DNA of 30,568 nt from an uncultured bacterium (GTDB lineage: Bacteria; Pseudomonadota; Alphaproteobacteria; Rhodospirillales; Rhodospirillaceae), in the NCBI GenBank assembly GCA_903896775.1, contig CAITZE010000420.1:1-30568 (forward strand). Direction: 5' to 3'. A program made the position numbers and the translations under genes. The notes under the pieces were generated by a model. It saw only the letters and a list, made by a program, of their open reading frames with translations. It was not told the DNA's origin and searched no databases. Below are positions 8,061 through 14,812 of this stretch, piece by piece (position 1 is the stretch's first letter; every line of letters begins with the position of its first letter).

Positions 8061-8528
8061 TCAGCGTGCGATGACCGCGTTCCGAAAAGCCAGAGGATTG
8101 GCGATCATATGAAGGGGTTCCAGGCCTCCGCCGGTGCCCCGAACTGTGATGTCGCCATAGTCGAACATGCGCCCCAGGATCGATTGATCGACGTCGACGC
8201 TTTCGACCTTCGACATATTCATTTCCACGGTTTGGCGGCGCACAAAGCCGTGCTTGAAGATCACGCGGCGGTCGGTGACGGCGATTTCCGTCGTGAAGCG
8301 CTTGAACCAGGCGCGCAGAAAATTCGGCACGCCGAAAAGCACGCCAAAGGCGATCAGCGCGTAGGCGATATCCTTGTCGCTGTCGGTCGCTGTCGCCGCC
8401 AACAGCACCGCGCCTGCCGCGGCGAAAAGGATAAAAAACACCGCCGGCAAATAGACGAACCAATGAATCGTGCCGCGAAAGGCGACGGTCTCACTGGGTT
8501 GCAGCACCTTTTCGACGTAGCTCGACAT
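8061..8528 (-). CDS. Bacterial PH-domain membrane protein
   Basis: The 155-aa protein has two adjacent hydrophobic helices (about residues 20-45 and 52-70: WFVYLPAVFFILFAAAGAVL and YALIAFGVLFGVPNFL) followed by a bacterial PH domain of the bPH_2 type with TEIAVTDRRVIFKHGFVRRQTVEMNMSKVESVDVDQSILGR and YGDITVRGTGGGLEPL. Such proteins are inner-membrane proteins of unknown molecular role. I chose ATG 8528, the start at MSSYVEKVL, because GGAGA lies about ten bases upstream and the preceding in-frame codons are not family-like. Monocistronic, between tRNA-Ser and a divergent response regulator. Confidence 0.88.
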   Translation of the reverse strand: MSSYVEKVLQPSETVAFRGTIHWFVYLPAVFFILFAAAGAVLLAATATDSDKDIAYALIAFGVLFGVPNFLRAWFKRFTTEIAVTDRRVIFKHGFVRRQTVEMNMSKVESVDVDQSILGRMFDYGDITVRGTGGGLEPLHMIANPLAFRNAVIAR

Positions 8529-8754
8529 TTTATGTTGTCTCCGGCTTTTGCTACCGCGCTGATGTTGATCGCGCTCACTGTAACGCGCCAAAAGACCGAG
8601 TGTCCAGGCGCTCTGAGCATTCCCGTACTGTAGGAGCATTTGGTCTGTTGAAGGTCTATGCTACTTTAGCGTGCGGGAGATAGGGACAATAGGCCTAGCA
8701 ACTGCGGAATGTCATTGGTTCGTTAGAAGCTTGCGAATTCTAAAGGATGCGAAC

Positions 8755-9558
8755 ATGAAGACTCCGGACTATTCAAGCCGGCGCTTTCTGATCGTCGATG
8801 ATGAACCATTCATGCTCAACACGATTGAGCGGATGCTGAAGCAATGCAAACCCAACGCTATCCTAAGAGCCACTGACGGCATAAGCGGCCTTAAGGCGAT
8901 CAAAGACGATTTTTTGCAAGTGGACTGCATTATTTCAGACTGCAATATGCAGCCGGCCAACGGTCTGCAATTTCTCCAAGCCGTGCGCATGGGGCTCAAT
9001 CCGCGCATTCCGCGCGAGCAGCCTTTCATAATGCTCACAGGGCTTGGCGATACCGATACGGTCAAAGCCGCCCTGACTCTTGATGTGAGCGGTTACGTAG
9101 TGAAGCCGGTGGCACTGGAAAAGCTGGTGCAAACGATAGATCGTGCTTTTGAACGCCCCATTTCGCTGAAGGAGCCATCTTACTACGAAGTGGCGAAGTT
9201 GCCGAAAATCCAGGTGGTTTTTGAAGCGAGCAGTACGGTGCCGACGGCCTGCGTGATTTTGCCGCGGAGTAATGCCGCGCGCACCAACACAACGATGCGG
9301 GCAAAGATCGCGCAGTTCAAACACGAGCATGCAACACGCGACGGCGAAGACGACGTTAAGATTAAGAACCGCCGTACATGCGACATCCTTGAGCTGCGCG
9401 AGGGGCACGTCCTGGCGCAAGACATCGAAGCGGAAGAGGGCGCCACACTTTTGCGTCGTGGCGTTCAACTGGACCGCACCATGGTCGAACGCTTGCGCAC
9501 GATCTTTACAGAAGCCGGTATCAATCAATCCATTTGGATCGGTGAACTGGAGAAGTGA
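8755..9558 (+). CDS. Response regulator with an atypical C-terminal segment
   Basis: The 267-aa protein has an N-terminal receiver domain (residues 10-130) with the acidic pair D15/D16 (FLIVDDEP), phospho-acceptor D62 (IISDCNM), T95 (MLTG) and K117 (VVKP), so it should be phosphorylatable. Residues 150-267 are not a recognisable DNA-binding output. They end in RTCDILELREGHVLAQDIEAEEGATLLRRGVQLDRTMVERL, which resembles the short element preceding HD-GYP or HDOD domains in other regulators, but no HD-GYP follows. ATG 8755 is chosen for its upstream AAAGGA; the in-frame upstream extension is not conserved in type. No histidine kinase lies nearby. Confidence 0.88.
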   Translation: MKTPDYSSRRFLIVDDEPFMLNTIERMLKQCKPNAILRATDGISGLKAIKDDFLQVDCIISDCNMQPANGLQFLQAVRMGLNPRIPREQPFIMLTGLGDTDTVKAALTLDVSGYVVKPVALEKLVQTIDRAFERPISLKEPSYYEVAKLPKIQVVFEASSTVPTACVILPRSNAARTNTTMRAKIAQFKHEHATRDGEDDVKIKNRRTCDILELREGHVLAQDIEAEEGATLLRRGVQLDRTMVERLRTIFTEAGINQSIWIGELEK

Positions 9559-9618
9559 GTTCCGGGCGCAGACCAGAACGCGGGGCCTCTCCCACGGCGC
9601 GCTTTTCTTTACTGCGAG

Positions 9619-9662
9619 CCCCTGCGCTTCGCGGCCCCTGCGCTTCGCGACCCGTGCGCTTC
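9619..9662. repeat. Tandem 16-nt GC-rich repeat (2.7 copies)
   Basis: The unit CCCCTGCGCTTCGCGG occurs at 9619-9634, again at 9635-9650 with one change, and as a degenerate third part at 9651-9662. It lies in the 281-bp gap between the response regulator and the 184-aa gene, about 60 bp past the regulator stop. Confidence 0.75.
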
Positions 9663-9746
9663 TGCCAAATCGCTGATATTTCCGAAAGGGATATTACATA
9701 GTCGGCTTTGTGTTTTACAGTGCTTGGCGTTCGTAGGAGTAGTTGT

Positions 9747-9761
9747 TGCGAATCATTATTA
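9747..9761. promoter_or_regulatory. Fur-box-like site 1
   Basis: TGCGAATCATTATTA matches the 7-1-7 Fur inverted-repeat consensus TGATAATNATTATCA at 11 of 14 defined positions by eye. It lies about 80 bp before the 184-aa gene, upstream of a TTGACG hexamer at 9768-9773. Confidence 0.5.
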
Positions 9762-9803
9762 ACTATATTGACGGGAGCGCAATATTCCCTCAATATACGC
9801 AAA

Positions 9804-9818
9804 TGATAATCATTCGCA
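9804..9818. promoter_or_regulatory. Fur-box-like site 2
   Basis: TGATAATCATTCGCA matches the 7-1-7 Fur consensus at 12 of 14 positions, with a perfect left half. It is nearly the inverted copy of site 1: both contain TGCGAATSATTAT on opposite strands. It lies 22 bp before the start codon at 9840, where repressor binding would block transcription. Confidence 0.6.
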
Positions 9819-9839
9819 TGAAACTGCGGGGGGAGCGCC

Positions 9840-10394
9840 ATGCCCTACGACGAATTCCAGCATAGAGAATTCCAAAATCTCACAGCCCATATCAGCACGG
9901 GCCGTGGTTTGCGCGATCTGGGCGCTTTTCAGAGTTCGGAGCTTTTCATCCTCAGCGCCATCGCTCTGTGGTGTGACCACTATCGGGGCGTCGCTTGCCG
10001 GCGGGCCATGGTTCGAAACGGCTTCTATGCGGTGGGGTTGGCTGAAACCGACTACGCGGCTTTTTCATGTGCTCTCGAGACAGTCGTCGCCTCCGCCAAG
10101 CGGCCCTTGGTTCTGCCTGAGAAGGATTTGACCGCGCCGACCCAAGACCAAACATGGTTGCTTGAGTGTTTCGCCCTCGCGCAACACCAGAAATCTCCCG
10201 AGGCGGCCTCATTGCTCGCCGTGCTTCTTCCACCGGCTGCAGTAGCGATCACGCTCGAAGCCCTGAAAGACCTTGGCCGCTCTTTGACAGGCACAGGACT
10301 CTATCTGCGCATGCGCTCGGTCATAAATCGGCCCGGTTTATCCATCGCGGGATTCGGAAAAGCCGTTAAACAAAAAATGAGCCTAGCGAACTGA
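9840..10394 (+). CDS. Unrecognised 184-aa protein behind Fur-like boxes
   Basis: I do not recognise this family. The product is 184 aa with no signal peptide or transmembrane helix, and appears soluble and largely helical (LFILSAIALWCDHYRG, WLLECFALAQHQK, LEALKDLGRSLTG). Several cysteines (about residues 44, 53, 77 and 110) are present but not in a metal-binding spacing. GGGGGAG lies five to six bases before ATG 9840, a strong ribosome site. Two Fur-box-like palindromes upstream suggest iron control, so a role in iron or haem handling is an inference from context only. It is followed by a small membrane-protein gene 66 bp downstream. Confidence 0.8.
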   Translation: MPYDEFQHREFQNLTAHISTGRGLRDLGAFQSSELFILSAIALWCDHYRGVACRRAMVRNGFYAVGLAETDYAAFSCALETVVASAKRPLVLPEKDLTAPTQDQTWLLECFALAQHQKSPEAASLLAVLLPPAAVAITLEALKDLGRSLTGTGLYLRMRSVINRPGLSIAGFGKAVKQKMSLAN

Positions 10395-10421
10395 ATCGCG
10401 CGCCGAGCGTTGGAATGACGT

Positions 10422-10440
10422 AGGCAACCTATCGTTGCCT
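10422..10440 (+). repeat. Hairpin before the 57-aa gene
   Basis: AGGCAAC (10422-10428) and GTTGCCT (10434-10440) form a perfect 7-bp stem with a 5-base loop. No T-tract follows, so it is more likely an mRNA processing or translation-control element, or a weak terminator, than a standard terminator. Confidence 0.5.
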
Positions 10441-10460
10441 CACGGCAAAGGACGCAAGGC

Positions 10461-10634
10461 ATGACCGCGGAGAATTATACACCAGGCCCTCATGCCCCGG
10501 GAGCCGAGCGGCGTCACTGGAGCAAGCGTATTCATCACTCGCCGATATTTTGGATCGGGGTTTTGATGTTCTGCGCAGCAATCGCCATTTACATTCTGAC
10601 GGACGATCTCGCGTGGCGGCCCAGGTTTGGCTGA
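10461..10634 (+). CDS. Small single-pass membrane protein (57 aa)
   Basis: A 57-codon frame from ATG 10461 to TGA 10632-10634. It has a basic, His/Arg-rich N-terminal half (RRHWSKRIHHSP) followed by a hydrophobic helix, IFWIGVLMFCAAIAIYIL, and a short tail TDDLAWRPRFG. This pattern (HHSPxFW then a helix then DDLxWRP) recalls small conserved hypothetical membrane proteins of alphaproteobacteria, with positive charges predicting a cytoplasmic N-terminus. AAAGGACG lies about eight to ten bases upstream. It could be co-transcribed with the 184-aa gene. Function unknown. Confidence 0.75.
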   Translation: MTAENYTPGPHAPGAERRHWSKRIHHSPIFWIGVLMFCAAIAIYILTDDLAWRPRFG

Positions 10635-10648
10635 GTCAGACGACGGAC

Positions 10649-11461
10649 TTATTGACGTGTATTCTGATGCGATCCGTCGTTCGCGGGTACTTCGTCTGAA
10701 GATGTGTCCAGCTTCGCACTCGGCGGCATCGAATCAGGCGTCATTGAAATGAGCTTGTAGCCTTCGGGCGGCGTGTTTGAAGAAGGCTGCTCTGGAACCG
10801 CCACCACAGTGGGCATCGCTTCAGCGGAAACTGCAGGCGTTGCTGGTTGGGCGGCAACAGTTTGTGCACTCGGCATTTGCGCTGCAACGCCTGGGGCCAG
10901 CGACAGAACCAGCTCGACCTTGACCGGTGCCTCTGGTTTGCTTTCCGCCTTCGCCGAAGAAATTTCGGGCGTAGGCGGTTCGGCGGCCATGGAATAATCC
11001 GGTACCACGCGAGCTTGCGGCCCCATGATGACCAGCACTTTCTGGCCCAGCGCCAGCGGCTTTTCCTCGCGCTGCGTCACCGAGCCCATGTCGCCGTTAG
11101 GCTTGCGGACAATATATTCCCAGCCCGTCGTGTCGCCGGTGGCATGATCGATGGCGCTTCCGGCTAGCAAGCCGACGGCTGTCGCGCCCACAGCTGCGAG
11201 CGCCGAGCCCGTATATTGGGCTGCGAGGATGCCTCCAGCCGCGCCGCCAGTGACTGCGCCGACATTTCCATTAGTACTGATTTTGACTTCGCGATATCCG
11301 ACGACAATGCCGGCATTGACGACATTCGCCAATTGAACGGCGTTGCTGGAATACGTATTCGGTGAATAGCTGGACTCGCATCCAGTCATGAGCAGGATAC
11401 ATAGACTGGCGACTGCGAAACGCGTTGATTCTCGGACCACGGGACATCCCCTTGGGGTCAC
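10649..11461 (-). CDS. SlyB-like outer-membrane lipoprotein with a long Pro/Ala-rich tail
   Basis: The 270-aa precursor has a signal peptide ending in the lipobox LMTGC (Cys about residue 28), so it should be lipidated. Residues 40-150 follow the SlyB/PcpB pattern: ANVVNAGIVVGYREVKI, a glycine-zipper segment (GAVTGGAAGGILAAQYTGSALAAVGATAVGLLAGSAI compressed here), then WEYIVRKPNGDMGSVTQ and LGQKVLVIMG. From about 155 on it is low-complexity Pro/Ala/Ser/Glu, unlike ordinary SlyB proteins of about 155 aa, so it may be a periplasmic or wall-spanning linker. SlyB-type proteins stabilise the outer membrane. Its first codon may be later than ATG 11461, since the lipobox is unaffected by a start several codons downstream. 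Confidence 0.85.
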   Translation of the reverse strand: MTPRGCPVVRESTRFAVASLCILLMTGCESSYSPNTYSSNAVQLANVVNAGIVVGYREVKISTNGNVGAVTGGAAGGILAAQYTGSALAAVGATAVGLLAGSAIDHATGDTTGWEYIVRKPNGDMGSVTQREEKPLALGQKVLVIMGPQARVVPDYSMAAEPPTPEISSAKAESKPEAPVKVELVLSLAPGVAAQMPSAQTVAAQPATPAVSAEAMPTVVAVPEQPSSNTPPEGYKLISMTPDSMPPSAKLDTSSDEVPANDGSHQNTRQ

Positions 11462-11485
11462 CGCTGGCTAAAGACGCTCGATAGC

Positions 11486-11533
11486 CTTGGGACCCAAGCC
11501 CCTTTTGGCGTCAAAAAATGTCAATATTTTGAC
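11486..11533. repeat. Two inverted repeats upstream of the SlyB-like gene
   Basis: CTTGGGACCCAAG (11486-11498) is an odd-length perfect palindrome with 6-bp arms, operator-like. Next to it GTCAAAA (11510-11516) and TTTTGAC (11527-11533) form an inverted repeat, and TTGACA occurs here on the minus strand. Both lie 25-70 bp before the SlyB-like start and could regulate it. Confidence 0.4.
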
Positions 11534-11560
11534 CGGCCCCGCAATGTGGCCGTTATTCCC

Positions 11561-11812
11561 TTAATGGGCCTTCGCGCGCTTATTGAAAAACGTCGCTGTC
11601 TTTGCGCCGACATAAGCCGCCGCGACGATAGCCATAATCATCGTGGGAATGACGCTGATGTGCTGTAAATGCGCCGCTTCCGAGCCGTCACGGAGAAGAG
11701 ATGTCGCGAGAATGACGGCGGTGAGAATGGGCCCAATCGCAAAAATCCGCATAAAAGCGACAAAGCATATTCTTATGACGGTCTGTACTTCGCCCGTGAA
11801 AACCGGTTTCAT
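11561..11812 (-). CDS. Small two-helix membrane protein (83 aa)
   Basis: The 83-aa product has two hydrophobic stretches (about residues 18-40, VAFMRIFAIGPILTAVILATSL, and 53-72, SVIPTMIMAIVAAAYVGA) and a basic C-terminus (FFNKRAKAH). I do not recognise a family. AGGAG lies seven to eight bases before ATG 11812, and the gene begins 26 bp after the ABC exporter stop, so it is very likely the second gene of that operon. It might be an accessory to the exporter; this is inference from position only. Confidence 0.7.
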   Translation of the reverse strand: MKPVFTGEVQTVIRICFVAFMRIFAIGPILTAVILATSLLRDGSEAAHLQHISVIPTMIMAIVAAAYVGAKTATFFNKRAKAH

Positions 11813-11838
11813 CTATCGCTCCTCTCTAAGGGCCTGCT

Positions 11839-13455
11839 CTAAGGGGCCGTCGCGGGTTGATCACTCACAATGAGCTGCGCGCGGGCGAGGGAGGCGAAGC
11901 GTCCGTTAGCAGCAACGAGTTCGTCGAAAGTGCCGGACTCGATGATCTGGCCAGAATCAAATACCAGAATGCGCGACGCCTTCCGCACCGTCGATAAACG
12001 GTGCGCGATGACAAAAGTTGTGCGGTTCAGCATGACCTCATCAAGCGCCCGCATAACTTTGGTTTCAGTTTCGGCGTCGAGAGCGCTGGTCGCCTCGTCG
12101 AGAATAAGGATCGGCGGATCCTTCAAAAGCGCACGCGCGATTGACAGCCGCTGACGCTCGCCGCCCGAAAGGGAACGGCCGCGCTCGCCGACAAGATCGG
12201 CAAAGCCGCTGAACTTGTTGTCGACGAATTCCAGCGCCTGCGCACGCCGCGCCGCTTCGCGCAATTCATCGTCGGTGGCGTCTGGTTTGCCGACACGTAA
12301 GTTGTCGGCAATCGAACGGTTGAACAACAGTGTCTCCTGGAACACAACGCCGATATTTCTGCGCAATGAGGCAAGCTTGAATTTCCGAATATCGACGCCG
12401 TCGATTTCGATAACACCGGTTTGCGGGTCGAAGGCGCGATGCAACAAGGCAATCGCCGTGGACTTGCCGGCGCCGGTCGCGCCGACCAGTGCAATGGTTT
12501 CTCCGGGCAGGGCCTTGAAGTTGAGATGTGCCGCCGCCATGCGCCGTCCGTCATAAGAGAACGAGACATCCTTGAACTCAACAAGCCCGACAAGGCGGCC
12601 CGGGTCCGTGGCATCAGGATCGTCGCGAATGGCCGGAACCGTGTCCCAGACTTGGAAAAATTCTCGCAAGCGGGGCGCGTCGGCTACGATGCGGTTTGTG
12701 AAGCTCACGACCTGTTCGAGGCGTACGATGATAAGGCCAGCGAAGTTCATAAAGGTGACCATCTGACCGATGGTTGCCTTTCCGTCGATATGCAGGAATG
12801 TGCCGACAATGATGATCGCGAGAATGGTCAAGGTTGTCGCGGTGCGGGTCAGCACGACGGCCAAGGCCCACCATGATAAAACCGGCATCTGCGCGGTGAG
12901 CAATCGGCCGACGAGTTGCCGCAACTCGGCGACTTCTTGGTCAAGCCGCGCAAAGCTTTGCACCAGGGCAATATTGCCCAAGGCATCGGACGCGCGTTCG
13001 GCGAGGTCGGAGTAAAGGCGCTCGACCGAACTTTGTAGTGTTTGGGTTTTGCGCACGATCAGCGCCGTCAGGACTGCGAAGACGACGCATAGCGCGATGA
13101 GAAGTAGAGCCAGCCGCCAGTTGATGAAGAGTGAGATCGGCAACAGTACGAGCAGAGAAATAAACGACGCCAGATTGTCGCGGAAGAATCCGAGCCACAT
13201 GCCCATCAGCGCATCCGTTCCTTGCAGCATCACTTTCATGAGCCGCCCGGAATGGGTGTTGCCGTAATAAGTGAGTGGCAGCTGTAAGACGTGTTCGAAA
13301 TAACCGGTCAAAACGGCCTGACGGCGGCGATGCGAAAGCCGGTCGGAGTGGAGCGCAATCAATGTGCTGCTAGCGATGGTGAAGAGTCCGAAAAGCGCGC
13401 GCGAAGACCGACAAGTCGCGTCTGAGATTGAAATCGTGCGCCGCCGCCGATGCAC
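11839..13455 (-). CDS. NdvA/ChvA-like ABC exporter lacking the usual N-terminus
   Basis: The 538-aa half-transporter fuses a permease to an ATPase. Complete ATPase motifs are present: Walker A GATGAGKST (325-333), Q-loop Q373, signature LSGGE (429-433), Walker B ILILDE (449-454) and switch H485. The permease resembles NdvA/ChvA cyclic beta-1,2-glucan exporters (DRLSHRRRQAVL, then THSGRLMKVMLQGTDALMG and PVLSWWALAVVLTR). Helices 2-6 are recognisable but transmembrane helix 1 and its flanks, about 60-80 residues, are absent: upstream in all three frames there is no hydrophobic stretch. The GTG start at 13455 encodes an odd Arg/Ser-rich segment. It is therefore probably 5'-truncated or frameshifted, and may be non-functional. 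The substrate is uncertain. Confidence 0.85.
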   Translation of the reverse strand: MHRRRRTISISDATCRSSRALFGLFTIASSTLIALHSDRLSHRRRQAVLTGYFEHVLQLPLTYYGNTHSGRLMKVMLQGTDALMGMWLGFFRDNLASFISLLVLLPISLFINWRLALLLIALCVVFAVLTALIVRKTQTLQSSVERLYSDLAERASDALGNIALVQSFARLDQEVAELRQLVGRLLTAQMPVLSWWALAVVLTRTATTLTILAIIIVGTFLHIDGKATIGQMVTFMNFAGLIIVRLEQVVSFTNRIVADAPRLREFFQVWDTVPAIRDDPDATDPGRLVGLVEFKDVSFSYDGRRMAAAHLNFKALPGETIALVGATGAGKSTAIALLHRAFDPQTGVIEIDGVDIRKFKLASLRRNIGVVFQETLLFNRSIADNLRVGKPDATDDELREAARRAQALEFVDNKFSGFADLVGERGRSLSGGERQRLSIARALLKDPPILILDEATSALDAETETKVMRALDEVMLNRTTFVIAHRLSTVRKASRILVFDSGQIIESGTFDELVAANGRFASLARAQLIVSDQPATAP

Positions 13456-13597
13456 CGTTGTTGGCGGCCGATGGTTGAGCGCCAGCGATGGGAACGGTTG
13501 GAATCGAAGCTGGCGTCGCCCGCATGGACTTGCGCGCGATCTCGTCCGCCGCGCGTGAAGCCGCGGTATTAAAAGTGGATGGCGGGACAGACTTCAT
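13370..13597 (-). CDS. Possible small ORF overlapping the exporter 5' end
   Basis: A 75-codon frame from ATG 13597, open upstream to about 13739 without another good start codon. It is Ala/Ser/Pro-rich (low-complexity middle), with a short charged run in the upstream frame (RQRYIKEHIQLRAL) that faintly recalls DUF1127-type proteins. It overlaps the exporter by 86 nt in another frame. It may be a real small gene, or the remnant of the exporter's original upstream neighbour. AGG lies about six bases upstream of the ATG. Low certainty. Confidence 0.25.
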   Translation of the reverse strand: MKSVPPSTFNTAASRAADEIARKSMRATPASIPTVPIAGAQPSAANNGASAAAHDFNLRRDLSVFARAFRTLHHR

Positions 13598-13739
13598 AGC
13601 TTGCCTGTCCGTCTTTCCGGCAAAGTCGACATACCCGTCATCCGATAGCGCCCGCAGTTGTATATGCTCTTTGATGTAACGCTGGCGGAGGCGGAACGTC
13701 CCAAGATGTCCTGTAAAATGAATAGCCGATCGCGATTAT

Positions 13740-13802
13740 TTGTAATTTGTTTATAAATATCAGTAGTTTAAGTATAGCTATAGCAAGCTATATAAATATC
13801 AA
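13740..13802. promoter_or_regulatory. AT-rich intergenic element with repeats
   Basis: Within this AT-rich stretch, ATAAATATCA occurs twice 40 bp apart (about 13753 and 13793). TATAGCT (13773-13779) and AGCTATA (13786-13792) form an inverted repeat, and TATAGCTATA is itself a palindrome. It lies between the exporter region (minus) and the RsmC-like gene (plus), so a divergent promoter or operator is likely. The rest of the 13598-13885 gap holds nothing else I can support. Confidence 0.45.
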
Positions 13803-13885
13803 GTTGAATACCCTGTCATGTCCTTTGTTGTCCCTGTGGTACAAACCGCGCTCTCATTGTCCCCTCCGAGTTTTCGGCATTTGAT

Positions 13886-14812
13886 ATGAGCCCCGACCCC
13901 TGTTTTGGCCTCTTTGGCACGCCTGACGCAGAACTCGCGACTATTCCAACGGGCGCCATACAGCTGTCTCCCCAGATGCCTGGCGCTTTGGCACTGGAAG
14001 ATGTGGCGTGCGCCAGCCTCTCTGGTCTGGTGATGGCAGCCCCTCCGGGGACCGTCGAACGCCGCACAGCACTGGCGCTGAGTTTGCGGGCGCTGAAATA
14101 CGGCGCGCCTTTGACCGTCATGGCGCCCAAGGAAAAAGGTGGCAGCCGGATTGCGAAGGAACTCGAAGCCTTTGCCTGCGTGGTAGAAGCCACGAGCCGT
14201 CGCCATCAGCGCATCTGCCAGACAACCTGTCCTGAACGCACTGCGCAAGCCGATGAGCTTATCCAGGCTGCCATCGCTGAAGGCGGGCCGTGTTTCGTGG
14301 ATGCTCTTGGTCTCTGGACCCAACCGGGCATTTTCAGCTGGAACCGCATCGATCCCGGCACCGCGCTACTGCTCTCGGTCTTGCCCTCCCTTACCGGACG
14401 CGGCGCGGACTTAGGATGTGGCATCGGCATTATCGCGCGTGCTGTTCTCCCACACGGAAATGTGGCGCACATGGATTTGGTAGATATCGACCGGCGAGCG
14501 ATCGCCGCCGCGCGCCGCAATATTGTCGATGCTCGCGCTGTATTTCATTGGGCCGATGTGCGCAGCTTAACGGGATTAAAGGGCTTGGACTTTGTCGTGA
14601 TGAACCCGCCTTTTCACGATGGCGGACTGGAAGACAAAGCCTTAGGACAGGCTTTCGTGCGGCAATCGCATAATCTTTTGCGGGATGGCGGCACGGCATG
14701 GCTCGTTGCAAATCGTCATTTGCCGTATGAGGCTGCGCTCTCTGCTGCCTTCACGCAGATCGATTTGCGGGCAGAGCAGGGCGGATACAAAGTGTATGAG
14801 GCGACAAAGTGA
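13886..14812 (+). CDS. RsmC-like 16S rRNA (guanine-N2) methyltransferase
   Basis: The 308-aa protein has a C-terminal class I methyltransferase domain: SAM-binding ADLGCGIGIIA (174-184) and the N6/N2-amino methyltransferase motif NPPFHDG (240-246). The N-terminal half is the degenerate, SAM-site-lacking partner domain typical of RsmC/RlmG enzymes, which modify G1207 of 16S or G1835 of 23S rRNA. RsmC is favoured because it is coupled to an RsuA gene for 16S rRNA. The start at ATG 13886 has no strong Shine-Dalgarno. Its stop overlaps the next start by four bases (GTGA), indicating translational coupling. Expected in the cytoplasm. Confidence 0.85.
   Translation: MSPDPCFGLFGTPDAELATIPTGAIQLSPQMPGALALEDVACASLSGLVMAAPPGTVERRTALALSLRALKYGAPLTVMAPKEKGGSRIAKELEAFACVVEATSRRHQRICQTTCPERTAQADELIQAAIAEGGPCFVDALGLWTQPGIFSWNRIDPGTALLLSVLPSLTGRGADLGCGIGIIARAVLPHGNVAHMDLVDIDRRAIAAARRNIVDARAVFHWADVRSLTGLKGLDFVVMNPPFHDGGLEDKALGQAFVRQSHNLLRDGGTAWLVANRHLPYEAALSAAFTQIDLRAEQGGYKVYEATK

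Noticed and set aside
10640..10680. ACGACGGA/TCCGTCGT inverted repeat as a bidirectional terminator
   Set aside because: The loop is 25 nt, there is no T-run and one arm lies in the SlyB-like coding region, so it is likely chance.
13488..13679. Plus-strand frame opposite the exporter 5' region
   Set aside because: No start signal and no homology; it overlaps a poorly defined region but adds no support for a gene.
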